This document shows positions 27,775 to 36,418 of a stretch of DNA of 64,000 bases, piece after piece. The stretch's first letter is position 1. Each line of letters begins with the position of its first letter. The position numbers and the translations under genes were made by a program. The notes under the pieces were generated by a model. That model made no database searches. It was not told the origin of the DNA and saw nothing but the letters and a program-made list of their open reading frames with translations. The DNA comes from Rhodoferax sp. (GTDB lineage Bacteria; Pseudomonadota; Gammaproteobacteria; Burkholderiales; Burkholderiaceae_C), in assembly GCF_023700745.1 (NCBI RefSeq), contig NZ_JAMPYG010000004.1:118883-182882 (forward strand). The letters run 5' to 3'.

Positions 27775-28982
27775 CCCTCTCCGCTTCCCCCTGGCATCTG
27801 GCGCGTCGCGCCGCACGCATGAACCCCTCTGTCATCCGCGAAATCCTGAAGGTCACCGAGAAACCGGGCATCATCAGTTTTGCCGGCGGCCTACCCTCTA
27901 GCCAAACCTTTCCGGTAACGGAGTTTGATGCCGCATGCGCCAAAGTACTCAAGGAAGACCCGTCCGGTGCCCTGCAGTACGCCGCCAGCGAGGGCTACGG
28001 GCCACTGCGCGAACAGGTGGCCGAGATGCTGCCCTGGAACGTCGACCCAGCGCAAGTGCTGATCACCACCGGCTCACAGCAGGGACTGGATCTGGTGGCC
28101 AAGGTGCTGATTGACGCGGACAGCAAGATCCTGGTCGAGTCGCCTACCTACCTGGGTGCGGTCATGGCCTTCATCCCGATGGAACCCAAGGTGGTGAGCG
28201 TGGCCAGTGACGCGCACGGCGTGGACATCGCTGACCTGGCGCAAAAAGCCGACGATGCCCGTTTTCTCTACGTGCTGCCCAATTTTCAAAACCCCACGGG
28301 TAACACCATGAATGAGAGCCGCCGCGCGGCCTTGAGCAGCTTGGCAACTGAACGTCGCTTGCCCCTGATTGAAGACAACCCCTACGGCGACCTGTGGTTT
28401 GACACACCGCCGCCCGCGCCCCTGACCGCACGCAACCCGGATGGCTGCATTTATCTGGGCTCGTTCTCCAAGGTGTTGGCACCAGGCCTGCGCCTGGGCT
28501 TTGTGGTGGCACCGAAAGCGGTTTATCCCAAACTGCTCCAAGCCAAGCAGGCTGCCGACCTGCACAGCCCCGGTTTTAACCAGCGCATGATTGCCGAGGT
28601 CATGAAAGACGGCTTTCTGGACCGCCATGTACCCACCATTCGCGCACTGTACAAAGCACAGCGCGATGCCATGCTGGATGCGCTGACGCAACACTTCCCC
28701 GATGCCGGCAGCCGGCCCGATCAATCGCTGACCTGGAACACCCCTGCAGGCGGCATGTTTTTGTGGGCACGCCTGCCCCAAGGAATGAACGCGGTGGATT
28801 TGTTGCCCTTTGCCGTCGAACAAGGTGTGGCCTTTGTGCCGGGCGCGCCGTTTTACGCCGGCCATGGCGACGAGCGCACACTGCGTTTGTCATTTGTCAC
28901 ACCCAGTGTGGACGAGATTCACCGCGGCGTGGCGGCATTGGCCGTGGCACTGAAAAGCTACGCCGCCAGTCTACCGGCTTGA
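27771..28982 (+). CDS. PLP-dependent aminotransferase, class I/II
   Basis: Fold-type I aminotransferase of the LysN/Aro8 (2-aminoadipate/aromatic) type, 403 aa. It starts at ATG 27771, overlapping the upstream stop by 4 bp. Motifs: ISFAGGLPSSQTFPV near the N-terminus, TTGSQQGLDLVAKVL, VLPNFQNPTGNTM, and the PLP lysine in YLGSFSKVLAPGLRLG. Coupling to a DMT exporter suggests the pair handles one metabolite, but its identity is open. Confidence 0.9.
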   Translation: MTLSASPWHLARRAARMNPSVIREILKVTEKPGIISFAGGLPSSQTFPVTEFDAACAKVLKEDPSGALQYAASEGYGPLREQVAEMLPWNVDPAQVLITTGSQQGLDLVAKVLIDADSKILVESPTYLGAVMAFIPMEPKVVSVASDAHGVDIADLAQKADDARFLYVLPNFQNPTGNTMNESRRAALSSLATERRLPLIEDNPYGDLWFDTPPPAPLTARNPDGCIYLGSFSKVLAPGLRLGFVVAPKAVYPKLLQAKQAADLHSPGFNQRMIAEVMKDGFLDRHVPTIRALYKAQRDAMLDALTQHFPDAGSRPDQSLTWNTPAGGMFLWARLPQGMNAVDLLPFAVEQGVAFVPGAPFYAGHGDERTLRLSFVTPSVDEIHRGVAALAVALKSYAASLPA

Positions 28983-29072
28983 TGCGATGACGTTGCGCCC
29001 GGGCGCGTTGCCCAACCCGTGGTACGTCTCACGTTGAAATGGATGCACCACACCTGACGCCGCGCCCTCTCC

Positions 29073-29099
29073 AAAAAAAAGGCACCCGCAGGTGCCTTT
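29073..29099 (-). terminator. Intrinsic terminator of the phasin gene
   Basis: On the minus strand, AAAGGCACC and GGTGCCTTT pair across a 4-nt loop and run into eight T residues, 26 bp after the phasin stop. This is a textbook rho-independent terminator. Confidence 0.85.
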
Positions 29100-29124
29100 C
29101 AGACTGCCCGCAGGCAGTGGGTGA

Positions 29125-29670
29125 TCAAGCCTTCTTGGCAACAGCTGCGGCAGCACTCAGTGCTTGTTCGGTCACGGCAGCGATATTGCTTTCAGCCACA
29201 GCCAAAGCCTTTTTGGCCGAACTTTGGGCAGAGTCAATGGCGGTCTGGCTGGAAGCCAGAGCGCTCTTGAACACAGCCACAGCCGACTCGGTACCAGCCG
29301 GTGCGTTCTTGGCCACGTTTTCAACGACTTGGTTGAACGCCTTTTGCGCTTCAGCAGCTTTGCCTTCAAAGGCTTTGGTGAATTCAGCGCCGGTTTCAAC
29401 AGCGATGCCGTATACGTGACGGCTGTAAGCCACCGACTTTTCAGCCACAGGGGCGACCAGGCCGGTTTGCAGGGCAAGCGCTTGCTGCAGGTCTTTGACC
29501 GCCAGTGCAGCCTGGGCATTGCTGAAAGACTCGGTCATCAAGGCCTTGGCAGCTGCCATGTTCAGGTCAACCAGCTTTTCGAAGCCAGCGAAAGATTTGG
29601 TAGCGAGCGCCTTGGTGGTGTCGAAAGCGGCTTGGTTGGAGGCAGTGATTTGGTCAGCAGTGATAAACAT
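29125..29670 (-). CDS. phaP: Phasin family protein
   Basis: Coats polyhydroxybutyrate granules and controls their size. The 181-aa alanine-rich helical protein begins FITADQITASNQAAFDTTKA and continues AGFEKLVDLNMAAAKAL, diagnostic of the PhaP family in Burkholderiales. It is single-copy in this window and monocistronic: it has its own promoter (TATAAT at 29748-29753), two flanking operator-like repeats and a strong terminator. That layout fits control by PhaR, which leaves DNA when PHB is present; this is inferred. Confidence 0.92.
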   Translation of the reverse strand: MFITADQITASNQAAFDTTKALATKSFAGFEKLVDLNMAAAKALMTESFSNAQAALAVKDLQQALALQTGLVAPVAEKSVAYSRHVYGIAVETGAEFTKAFEGKAAEAQKAFNQVVENVAKNAPAGTESAVAVFKSALASSQTAIDSAQSSAKKALAVAESNIAAVTEQALSAAAAVAKKA

Positions 29671-29725
29671 GATGTGTTCCTTTGATGGGGTTAATTGCGT
29701 TGAAACATCCGGGTGAGCGGTTTAT

Positions 29726-29739
29726 GTTGCAGTGCAGCA
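29726..29739. promoter_or_regulatory. PhaR-like operator, downstream copy
   Basis: GTTGCAGTGCAGCA lies directly around the expected transcription start of the phasin gene. It differs by one base from the second copy at 29785-29798. TGC/GCA-rich repeats of this kind are known PhaR targets in other bacteria; the assignment is by resemblance. Confidence 0.55.
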
Positions 29740-29747
29740 TGGTTTGA

Positions 29748-29776
29748 ATTATAGGGACAACCCAGGTCTGCACAAG
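29748..29776 (-). promoter_or_regulatory. Phasin promoter
   Basis: On the minus strand, a perfect -10 TATAAT (29748-29753) has a partial -35 (TTGTGC or the overlapping CTTGTG) 16-17 bp upstream. The two 14-bp repeats flank it, one over the start site and one upstream of the -35. Confidence 0.65.
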
Positions 29777-29784
29777 TCTTTTTT

Positions 29785-29798
29785 GTTGCAGCGCAGCA
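29785..29798. promoter_or_regulatory. PhaR-like operator, upstream copy
   Basis: GTTGCAGCGCAGCA, 59 bp from the matching copy at 29726. It sits just upstream of the phasin -35 region, so the pair brackets the promoter. Confidence 0.55.
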
Positions 29799-29842
29799 AA
29801 ATATTTAGGGAATCACCTCTAACGGGTCAAGCTGGCAGACAC

Positions 29843-30736
29843 CTAACGCCACAAAATCAATGCCGTTCCCACCACCGTCAGCACCGCACCCAGCCAGGCC
29901 CCGGGGGCTGGTGCACGCCTGAGCTGCAGCCACAATAACGGCAAGACCAGGATGGGCGACACCGACGACAGAATGGCAACCATGCCGACGTCGCCTTTTT
30001 CCAGCGCCAGCAGCACCAGCGTCATGCCAATGCCCATGGCAATGAAACCATTGAGGCCGGTTTGCGCCAACACCTGCAGCGTGGGCGGCTGGCTGGCGCG
30101 AGCAGCCTGAAAACCCGCCAACAACAACACAGCGTGCGCGGCAGTGGCCACCGTGACGCGCACCGCCGAAGCCATGATCGGGTCCACCTGCTGCGCCATC
30201 ACCGGCTTGGCTATCAGGGAGCCCACGGCCTGGCACAGCGCCGCGAGCAAAGCCAGCGCCACACCCGTTCCCACATGCCCGTGGTCTGCCTCCCAGGCAT
30301 GGGTTTCGCCTTTATGGCGACCCAGCAGAATGGCCAGCATCACGCCTGCCAGTGTCAGCAACCCGCCCGACAGGGCCTGCAAACTCATGCTTTCATCCAG
30401 CAGCGCGAAGCCCAGCGCCGCGCTGAAGGCGGCGTGGGTGGCAAAGAGCACACCCGCACGGCGTGGCCCCAACCGGTTGATGGCCGAGAACAGCGCGGTG
30501 TCGCCAATAAAGATGCCAATCAGGCCGCTGATGGCCATGATGCCCCAGGCGTGGCCATCGAAACTGTGCCAGCTGCCCTGGACCGCCACCACGGTCCACA
30601 ACATCACCGCCACCATGGCCATGCGCCAGCGGGTAAAGGCAAAAGCACCCAGATGGCGCGCCGGCGTCACCGACATCACACTGCCCACCGCCCAGCAGGC
30701 AGCGGCCCCCAGGGCCAGCAGGTCGTAGGGTGCCAT
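29843..30736 (-). CDS. DMT/EamA family transporter
   Basis: A second drug/metabolite transporter in this region, 297 aa with about ten membrane segments in two EamA repeats. ISGLIGIFIGDTALFSAINRLGPRRAG is the conserved loop region of the first repeat (residues about 74-100). Its ATG overlaps the stop of the creatininase-family gene by one base (TAATG), so the two are coupled. Substrate unknown. Confidence 0.87.
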   Translation of the reverse strand: MAPYDLLALGAAACWAVGSVMSVTPARHLGAFAFTRWRMAMVAVMLWTVVAVQGSWHSFDGHAWGIMAISGLIGIFIGDTALFSAINRLGPRRAGVLFATHAAFSAALGFALLDESMSLQALSGGLLTLAGVMLAILLGRHKGETHAWEADHGHVGTGVALALLAALCQAVGSLIAKPVMAQQVDPIMASAVRVTVATAAHAVLLLAGFQAARASQPPTLQVLAQTGLNGFIAMGIGMTLVLLALEKGDVGMVAILSSVSPILVLPLLWLQLRRAPAPGAWLGAVLTVVGTALILWR

Positions 30737-31581
30737 TACCCGAGCGCGGGTTTGGGGAGCAAGGTGTCGGCGGGTAAGCGATCCACTTCAGCCAGCAGCC
30801 TGGCCAGCGCGAGCCCGGCTGCGGCCACCATGGCCCGACCCTTTTCTGCCGTGGCGTTGGCCGCGTCGCCCACCGCCCCAGCCGGGTTGTAGTCCTGGGT
30901 TTGCCAGCCCAGCTTGGCGCTTTTGCCGTTGCCCAGAATCTCAAAGTGGCTGGCGCGCGCCTGTGCCTTGGACTCAAAGTTGCGCGCCAGCGCCATGTCC
31001 ACGTGGGCCGGGTCGAGCGCCAGCATCATCGACGTCTCGATGTCGCCGCCGTGGACACCAAAGCGGTGTTCTTCGGCACTGAACAGAGCATTGACATCCT
31101 GTCCCTGCGCGTCTGTCAACGGCAAATTGAACCAGCTCACGCTGTAGACCAGCATGTCGAGCCGGGCACGCAGGTCGCGCGCCACCAGGTCCATCAAGCT
31201 GACATTGCCACCATGGCTGTTGAACAGCACCAGCTTGCGGATGCCGGTGGCCGCCACCGACTCGGCGATGTCGGTCCAAAGCCGCAGAATGGTCTCGGTC
31301 TTGAGCGTCAGGGTGCCCGGAAAACATACGTGCTCGGGGCTCAGGCCGATGCTTTGCGTTGGCAAAAAAAGCACCGGCAAACCGTTCGGCAAGTGCTCCA
31401 GCGTGGCCGTAACGATGCCATCGACCAGCACGCTGTCCACACTCAAGGGCAGGTGCGGGCCATGCTGCTCGGTTGCCGCCACCGGCAACACGGCCATGGT
31501 GCGCGCCACCTCGCCACCGCTGCGCAGTCGCTCAAAGTCAAGCGTGGTCCAGTCAGCCCAGAAACGGGAAGAAGTGGTCAT
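30736..31581 (-). CDS. Creatininase-family amidohydrolase
   Basis: A metal-dependent hydrolase of the creatininase fold, 281 aa. The metal-site motifs are clear: EQHGPHLPLSVDSVLVDG (His and Asp ligands), FNSHGGNVSLMDLV and GVHGGDIETSMMLAL (Glu ligand). Family members hydrolyse cyclic or linear amides, including creatinine and formamide intermediates; the substrate here is unknown. Coupling to a DMT transporter by a one-base overlap suggests they act on one compound. Confidence 0.87.
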   Translation of the reverse strand: MTTSSRFWADWTTLDFERLRSGGEVARTMAVLPVAATEQHGPHLPLSVDSVLVDGIVTATLEHLPNGLPVLFLPTQSIGLSPEHVCFPGTLTLKTETILRLWTDIAESVAATGIRKLVLFNSHGGNVSLMDLVARDLRARLDMLVYSVSWFNLPLTDAQGQDVNALFSAEEHRFGVHGGDIETSMMLALDPAHVDMALARNFESKAQARASHFEILGNGKSAKLGWQTQDYNPAGAVGDAANATAEKGRAMVAAAGLALARLLAEVDRLPADTLLPKPALG

Positions 31582-31589
31582 GGCGGGGC

Positions 31590-31937
31590 TCAGGCTTTCT
31601 TCATGAATTCGGCCTTGAGCATGAACCCGCCCTGGTCGGTCTTGCAGTCCACCTCGTGGTCACCCGCGCCCTCGGGCAAGCGAATGCCCTTGATTTTGGT
31701 GCCTTTTTTCAGCACGATGGAAGACCCCTTGACCTTCAGGTCCTTGATCAGGATCACCGTGTCACCATCGGCCAGCGGGTTGCCGTTGGCATCTTTGACC
31801 GGCCCACCGGCCTCGTCACTGCCTTCAGACGCCACCGCCTGCGGCCACTCAAAACCACAGTCCGGACAGACATAGTTGTCACCGTCCGGATAGGTGTTCT
31901 CCAGGGTGCATTGGGGGCAGGCGGGTAAGTTGGACAT
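31590..31937 (-). CDS. PhnA/YjdM family zinc-ribbon protein
   Basis: A 115-aa protein with an N-terminal zinc ribbon ([21 protein letters not shown], two CxxC pairs split over residues 8-28) and the PhnA C-terminal domain ([35 protein letters not shown]). Despite the historical name it is not a phosphonoacetate hydrolase; its role is undefined. The start is ATG 31937. It lies 8 bp upstream of the creatininase-family gene. Confidence 0.9.
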   Translation of the reverse strand: MSNLPACPQCTLENTYPDGDNYVCPDCGFEWPQAVASEGSDEAGGPVKDANGNPLADGDTVILIKDLKVKGSSIVLKKGTKIKGIRLPEGAGDHEVDCKTDQGGFMLKAEFMKKA

Positions 31938-32017
31938 GGCGAGTGCGTCAATGAGTGAATGGCAGGATAGCGGCCTTGCTAGTGTACGAGGCCCGTTCAC
32001 GGTCCAGAACCAGCGCC

Positions 32018-33106
32018 TCAGGCGCTACCGGGAGGCCCGGGCATGACCCATGCGTCACGCACCTGCAAGCGCAGCAGGTCGCCGCGTCGGGGTTGCGTCT
32101 CAAACGGCAGAACCAGACTCAAGGACACGGCCAGCGCCCCTTGCAGAACCGCGTCCACCGCATAGCTGCTGCCCTGAAAAAAAACATGCTCCACCCGCAC
32201 GGTCAGACCCGGTGCGTCGGGCCCGACCAGCGCAAACGCCGTGGGCCCCAGACACAGCTGCAAAGTCTCGCTGACGCCTGTTGATGTATCACGTGCCGAA
32301 AAATGGTATTGACCCAGCGCCACTTGCGAACAGCCGTTATGAGCGGTGCCGGCGCGCCGGGCAGGCAGCAGGTTACCCGCGCCGACAAACCGGGCCACGC
32401 GCTCGGTCTGAGGCTCGCGGCACAAACGCACCGGGGTGTCGATCTGGGCGATACAGCCGTCAAACAGCACCGCCACGCGGTCCGCCAGCGCCAGCGCTTC
32501 TTCCTGGTTGTGGGTGATGTAGATCATGCTGCTGTCAGGTCGGCGCAACTGGTCGATGTGGCGCATCATGTCGCGCCGCAGTTCCACGTCCAGGCTGGCC
32601 AGCGGCTCGTCAAACAGGATCACGCGCGGATTGGCCACCATGGCACGTGCCAGTGCCACGCGCTGTTTTTGCCCACCCGAGAGCTCGCCGGGGGTGCGCC
32701 CGGCCAGGGCTTGCAGCTCCACCTGCGCCAGCGCCTCCATCACACGCGGGCGCGCCTGGGCTTCGTTCAAGCCGGATTCGCGTAGCGGAAACAGCACATT
32801 CTCAAAAACCGTCATGTGTGGCCACAGCGCATGGCCTTGAAACACCACCCCCACGTTGCGCCGCTCAGGCAGCACATGCCGGCCGGGTGCTGCGACCACA
32901 TCGTCAGCCAGCTCAATGCTGCCACTGTCTATCGTTTCCAGGCCGGCCACGGCGCGCAACAGTGAGGTCTTGCCTGAACCCGATGGCCCCAACAAAGCAA
33001 CAAATTCGCCGGAGTACATTTCCAGAGAAACGCCGCGCAGGGCGTGAAAAGCCGCCGCACCACGACCGTAGTGCTTATGAACATCTTGTAGTTTTATGCG
33101 CGCCAC
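32018..33106 (-). CDS. ABC transporter ATP-binding protein (Fe(III)/AEP class)
   Basis: Energising subunit of the importer encoded by this three-gene cluster. It has Walker [14 protein letters not shown], signature [15 protein letters not shown], Walker [13 protein letters not shown] and the switch histidine in [10 protein letters not shown], then a C-terminal TOBE-like region (362 aa). It begins at GTG 33106 and overlaps the permease gene by 13 bp. The class covers both ferric iron (FbpC) and 2-aminoethylphosphonate (PhnT) systems, and sequence alone does not separate them here. Confidence 0.9.
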   Translation of the reverse strand: MARIKLQDVHKHYGRGAAAFHALRGVSLEMYSGEFVALLGPSGSGKTSLLRAVAGLETIDSGSIELADDVVAAPGRHVLPERRNVGVVFQGHALWPHMTVFENVLFPLRESGLNEAQARPRVMEALAQVELQALAGRTPGELSGGQKQRVALARAMVANPRVILFDEPLASLDVELRRDMMRHIDQLRRPDSSMIYITHNQEEALALADRVAVLFDGCIAQIDTPVRLCREPQTERVARFVGAGNLLPARRAGTAHNGCSQVALGQYHFSARDTSTGVSETLQLCLGPTAFALVGPDAPGLTVRVEHVFFQGSSYAVDAVLQGALAVSLSLVLPFETQPRRGDLLRLQVRDAWVMPGPPGSA

Positions 33107-34788
33107 GGCAACACACCTTCAGGTAAACGACGCCCCAGCCGCGAGGCCAGCAGCATACACAGCAACGTCAGCACAATCGAGATCACCCCCACGGCCGAGG
33201 CGGCGGCCGACTCGCCGCCCTGCTCCAGCCCGAACACCAGCACCCCCAGCGTCTCGGTGCCGCTGGCCCACAACAGGGCGGACACGGTGAGTTCGTTCAG
33301 CGACAGCAGCATCACCAACAAGGCCCCGGCGGTGACCGAGGGCAAGATCAGCGGCACGATGATGCGTCGCATGCGGCTCAACAACGTGCCACCAAACACC
33401 TCGGCAGCTTCCAGCATGTCGCGCGGCATCTGCATGAAGCCACTGATGACCGGGCGCAACTGAATCGTCAAAAACCGCGCCAAGTAGGCAAAGAAGATGA
33501 TCCACAGCGTGTTGTACAGCGACCAGCCCAACAGCGGCAAGGGCTTGAGGTAGAGCAGGATCATGGCAATGGCCAGCACCACCCCCGGGATCGCGTAGGG
33601 CACCTCGATCCACGGCATGAGCCGGCGCAGCAGCGCGCTGCGCCGGTATTCCATCTGGTAAGCCAGAAACAGAGACACCACCGCCAGCACCGCCGCGCTG
33701 CCGACCGACAGGCTGACACTGTTGACAAAGGCGCGCAGCGTGGCATCGTTGTGCAACAGAACATAGGCGTAATGCTCCAGGGACAGATTGTCCAAGGTGA
33801 GCGGGATACCCAGGCCGGGTGACACCGACTTGGCCAATAAGGCCAACAAGGGGGCCAACAGCAGCAGACCAACCCACACCGACAACGCCATGGCTACCAC
33901 TTGCTGCGCCCGCCCCAAGTCGAACGGCGCCACTTTCAGGTGCGCGGCAATCACATCAACGCGCCCGCGCTTCAAATACACCTGCTGCACACCCATGCCC
34001 AGCGCCGCCAGCAACGCCACCAGCGCCGACAGCACCAGCGCGTTGGGGATGGCGGCCGGGCCAAAGCCTGAGAGTTCACGGTAAATCAGCGTTGGCAACA
34101 CCAGATAGTCACCGGGAATGCCCAAAAACGCCGGAATGCCGAAATTGCCGATGCACGACACAAACGCCAGTGCGCCCCCAGCCACCAGCGAAGGCAGCAC
34201 CAGCGGCAGGATCACCCGGAACAAAACGGTGCGCGGCGCAGCGCCACTCACCCGGGCCGCCTCGATCACCTCGGGCGAAAGCTTGAGCAAGCCGGCGCGC
34301 ACCGTCAAAAACACCAGCGGCGCGTAGTGGATACCCAGCAGCAGGACGATGCCTTCGCGCGACTGCAGCGGGTTGCTGACAGTCTGCCAGTCGCTCCAGC
34401 CCAGGGCGATCACCGCGTTTTTGAGCGGTAGCCAGAGTTGCGTCCAGGCCAGCGCCACCACCTGGGGCGGCAGCAGCGCCTGCACCACAAAAGCAAACAC
34501 CAGCCACTGGCGCGGTCGCGCCGAGGTGAGTGTGACAAACAGCGCAAACACCAGCCCGTACAGCAGCGCCAGCAGGGTGCCGCCCACGCCCACTTCCAGC
34601 GTGTGCCGACTGGCACGCCAGGCGTCAACGGAGGTCAGCGTCGCCCATACCGCTTCGCGCGCCGGTCCGACCAGCGCCAACCCGGTCTGAACAGCCAGGT
34701 AAACCGCGGGTAACAGCGTGAACAGGCCGAGAAAAAGCAGTGCCAGCCAGAGCAGACCGCGCTCCTGCGCGTCCGAATCCGAGACCAC
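33094..34788 (-). CDS. ABC transporter permease, fused double (FbpB/PhnU class)
   Basis: A double-length permease with two permease units in one chain and about twelve membrane segments. The first EAA loop is PEVIEAARVSGAAPRTVLFRVI and the second MLEAAEVFGGTLLSRMRRIIV. Fused permeases of this type serve ferric iron and putative phosphonate importers. The start is uncertain: GTG 34788 keeps it clear of the receptor gene, while TTG at 34815 or 34806 is possible. No in-frame ATG lies in the gap. Confidence 0.85.
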   Translation of the reverse strand: MVSDSDAQERGLLWLALLFLGLFTLLPAVYLAVQTGLALVGPAREAVWATLTSVDAWRASRHTLEVGVGGTLLALLYGLVFALFVTLTSARPRQWLVFAFVVQALLPPQVVALAWTQLWLPLKNAVIALGWSDWQTVSNPLQSREGIVLLLGIHYAPLVFLTVRAGLLKLSPEVIEAARVSGAAPRTVLFRVILPLVLPSLVAGGALAFVSCIGNFGIPAFLGIPGDYLVLPTLIYRELSGFGPAAIPNALVLSALVALLAALGMGVQQVYLKRGRVDVIAAHLKVAPFDLGRAQQVVAMALSVWVGLLLLAPLLALLAKSVSPGLGIPLTLDNLSLEHYAYVLLHNDATLRAFVNSVSLSVGSAAVLAVVSLFLAYQMEYRRSALLRRLMPWIEVPYAIPGVVLAIAMILLYLKPLPLLGWSLYNTLWIIFFAYLARFLTIQLRPVISGFMQMPRDMLEAAEVFGGTLLSRMRRIIVPLILPSVTAGALLVMLLSLNELTVSALLWASGTETLGVLVFGLEQGGESAAASAVGVISIVLTLLCMLLASRLGRRLPEGVLPWRA

Positions 34789-34819
34789 CGCCGCAGGAAC
34801 CGTCAAAAGCGTCAAACCA

Positions 34820-35848
34820 TCAACCGCCAAAAATGTCCGAGAAACGTTTGCGGTCGGCCTCGGCTCCCTTGAGCAGTGCGTCAGCATCAAACGGCAGGAA
34901 ACGCAAGCTCTCCACTTTCGGATATCCCGCAGGCGCCGAGATATTGCCCTGCAGCGGGAAATAACCCAAAGTCGTGGAGAACTTCTGCCCCTCGGGCGAC
35001 ACCAGGAAACTCACCAACGCTTGCGCTGCTGGCAAATTGCTGGTGGTGTTCAGAATAGCGGCGGGTTCGGTCACGTAGGTGAGGCCCTCCTTGGGAGTAA
35101 TGAATTCGACCGGCGAGCCCTTGGTCTTGGCGTTGAAGGCCATGAAGTCCACCAGCACACCTACCATTTTCTCGCCGGTGGCCACTTGCTGCAACACCGC
35201 ACCATTGCCCTTGACGGCGATCATCTTGTTGGCCTTCAGGCCTTCAATGAACGGCCAGCCCAGCTCGGGCGCGCGGCTCCAGGCACCGATGGTGATGGCC
35301 GCGGCCCCCGAGTAAAGCGGGCTGGGCATGATGAGCTGGCCTTTGAGCGCCGGGTTGAGCAGCTCTTTCCAGGACCTGGGCTTGAAGGCAGCCTTGGCAT
35401 TGACCACGATGCCAGTGCTGATCAGCTTGGTGCCGATGTAGGTGCGCTCGGCGTCGAAGTAGCGCGCGGGAATTTGCTGGGTGTTGAGGTGCGTCATGCG
35501 CAGCAGGCGGCCATCGGCCTTGAGCGACTCCATGGAAATGGCATCGGCAATCAGCAGCACGTCGGCACGTGGGCTGCCTGCGGCGATTTCGGTGCGCAGG
35601 CGGTTGATGACCTCGGTGGTGCCGGAGCGAAACACATTGACCTTGACGTCAGGGTAACGCGCATTGAACGCTTCGATGGTGCCACGCGCGTCGCGGTCAG
35701 GCTGCGATGTGTACAAGGACAGATTGCCCGACACCGTGCCCTGTGCGTGAAGCAGGCCCTGCGGCAACAGGCTGACGCCCAGGGCGGACAGGCCTGCGAC
35801 AGGCGCCATGCCGAGGACGCGACGGCGGGTGGGATGAGGAGTGAACAT
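34820..35848 (-). CDS. ABC transporter substrate-binding protein (Fe(III)/AEP class)
   Basis: Periplasmic receptor, 342 aa. The N-terminal RRRVLGMAPVAGLSALGVSL could be a Tat-type signal (twin Arg then hydrophobic core), with cleavage after LHAQ. The core begins GNLSLYTSQPDRDARGTIEAF, followed by FRSGTTEVINRLRTEIAAG, as in FbpA/FutA/PhnS-like receptors. It is first in a receptor-permease-ATPase operon. Ferric iron is the default guess; a phosphonate is the alternative, with only weak support from phnA nearby. Confidence 0.87.
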   Translation of the reverse strand: MFTPHPTRRRVLGMAPVAGLSALGVSLLPQGLLHAQGTVSGNLSLYTSQPDRDARGTIEAFNARYPDVKVNVFRSGTTEVINRLRTEIAAGSPRADVLLIADAISMESLKADGRLLRMTHLNTQQIPARYFDAERTYIGTKLISTGIVVNAKAAFKPRSWKELLNPALKGQLIMPSPLYSGAAAITIGAWSRAPELGWPFIEGLKANKMIAVKGNGAVLQQVATGEKMVGVLVDFMAFNAKTKGSPVEFITPKEGLTYVTEPAAILNTTSNLPAAQALVSFLVSPEGQKFSTTLGYFPLQGNISAPAGYPKVESLRFLPFDADALLKGAEADRKRFSDIFGG

Positions 35849-36002
35849 ACAAAATCTCCAGAGAAATGAAAAACCAATGACCCTCGACTATGCACTGGCT
35901 GCTGTGACATGAGTGTGACACAAAGCAGGCCACTTGCTGGCAGGCGCGGCCCTCAGCGCCTGCCGCACAGGATCACCTGAAGCTTGCACGTATCATTCGC
36001 GC

Positions 36003-36362
36003 ATGACTCAAAAAAGTTCACGCAACGTCACGGGTGACTCCTTCTTTGCCTGGGATGGCGACGTGCTGGTGGTCAATATCCTGGGCAAACCCAGCGCCAG
36101 CAAGGATGCCATTGGCAAGCCCAAGGGCACCCAACTCAAGGTCAGCGTCACGGCCAAACCGCTGAACGGCAAAGCCACCGACCACATGCTGCGCTTTCTG
36201 GCGCCGCTATTCGGGGTGAATGTGGCCGCCATCGAGGTGGTATTTGGCCAGGAAAACGTCAACAAGCAATTACGCATCAAGGCCCCGACCAAGCTGCCCA
36301 CGGTTTTCAGCCCACAACCTGAGCAGACATCGCTGCTTGGTGCCGAAGTTTCAGTAGTCTGA
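36003..36362 (+). CDS. DUF167 (YggU) family protein
   Basis: A 119-aa conserved protein of unknown function. The family core GDVLVVNILGKPSASKDAIG, TQLKVSVTAKPLNGKATDHM and VVFGQENVNKQLRIKAP is well preserved. It starts at ATG 36003; the open frame runs upstream without family similarity. It is followed 56 bp later by the DsbD-like gene. Confidence 0.88.
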   Translation: MTQKSSRNVTGDSFFAWDGDVLVVNILGKPSASKDAIGKPKGTQLKVSVTAKPLNGKATDHMLRFLAPLFGVNVAAIEVVFGQENVNKQLRIKAPTKLPTVFSPQPEQTSLLGAEVSVV

Positions 36363-36418
36363 AACAGCGGCCAGCTCATCCGCGGAACTTCAAGACCACT
36401 TCTGCCTCCTACAACACC

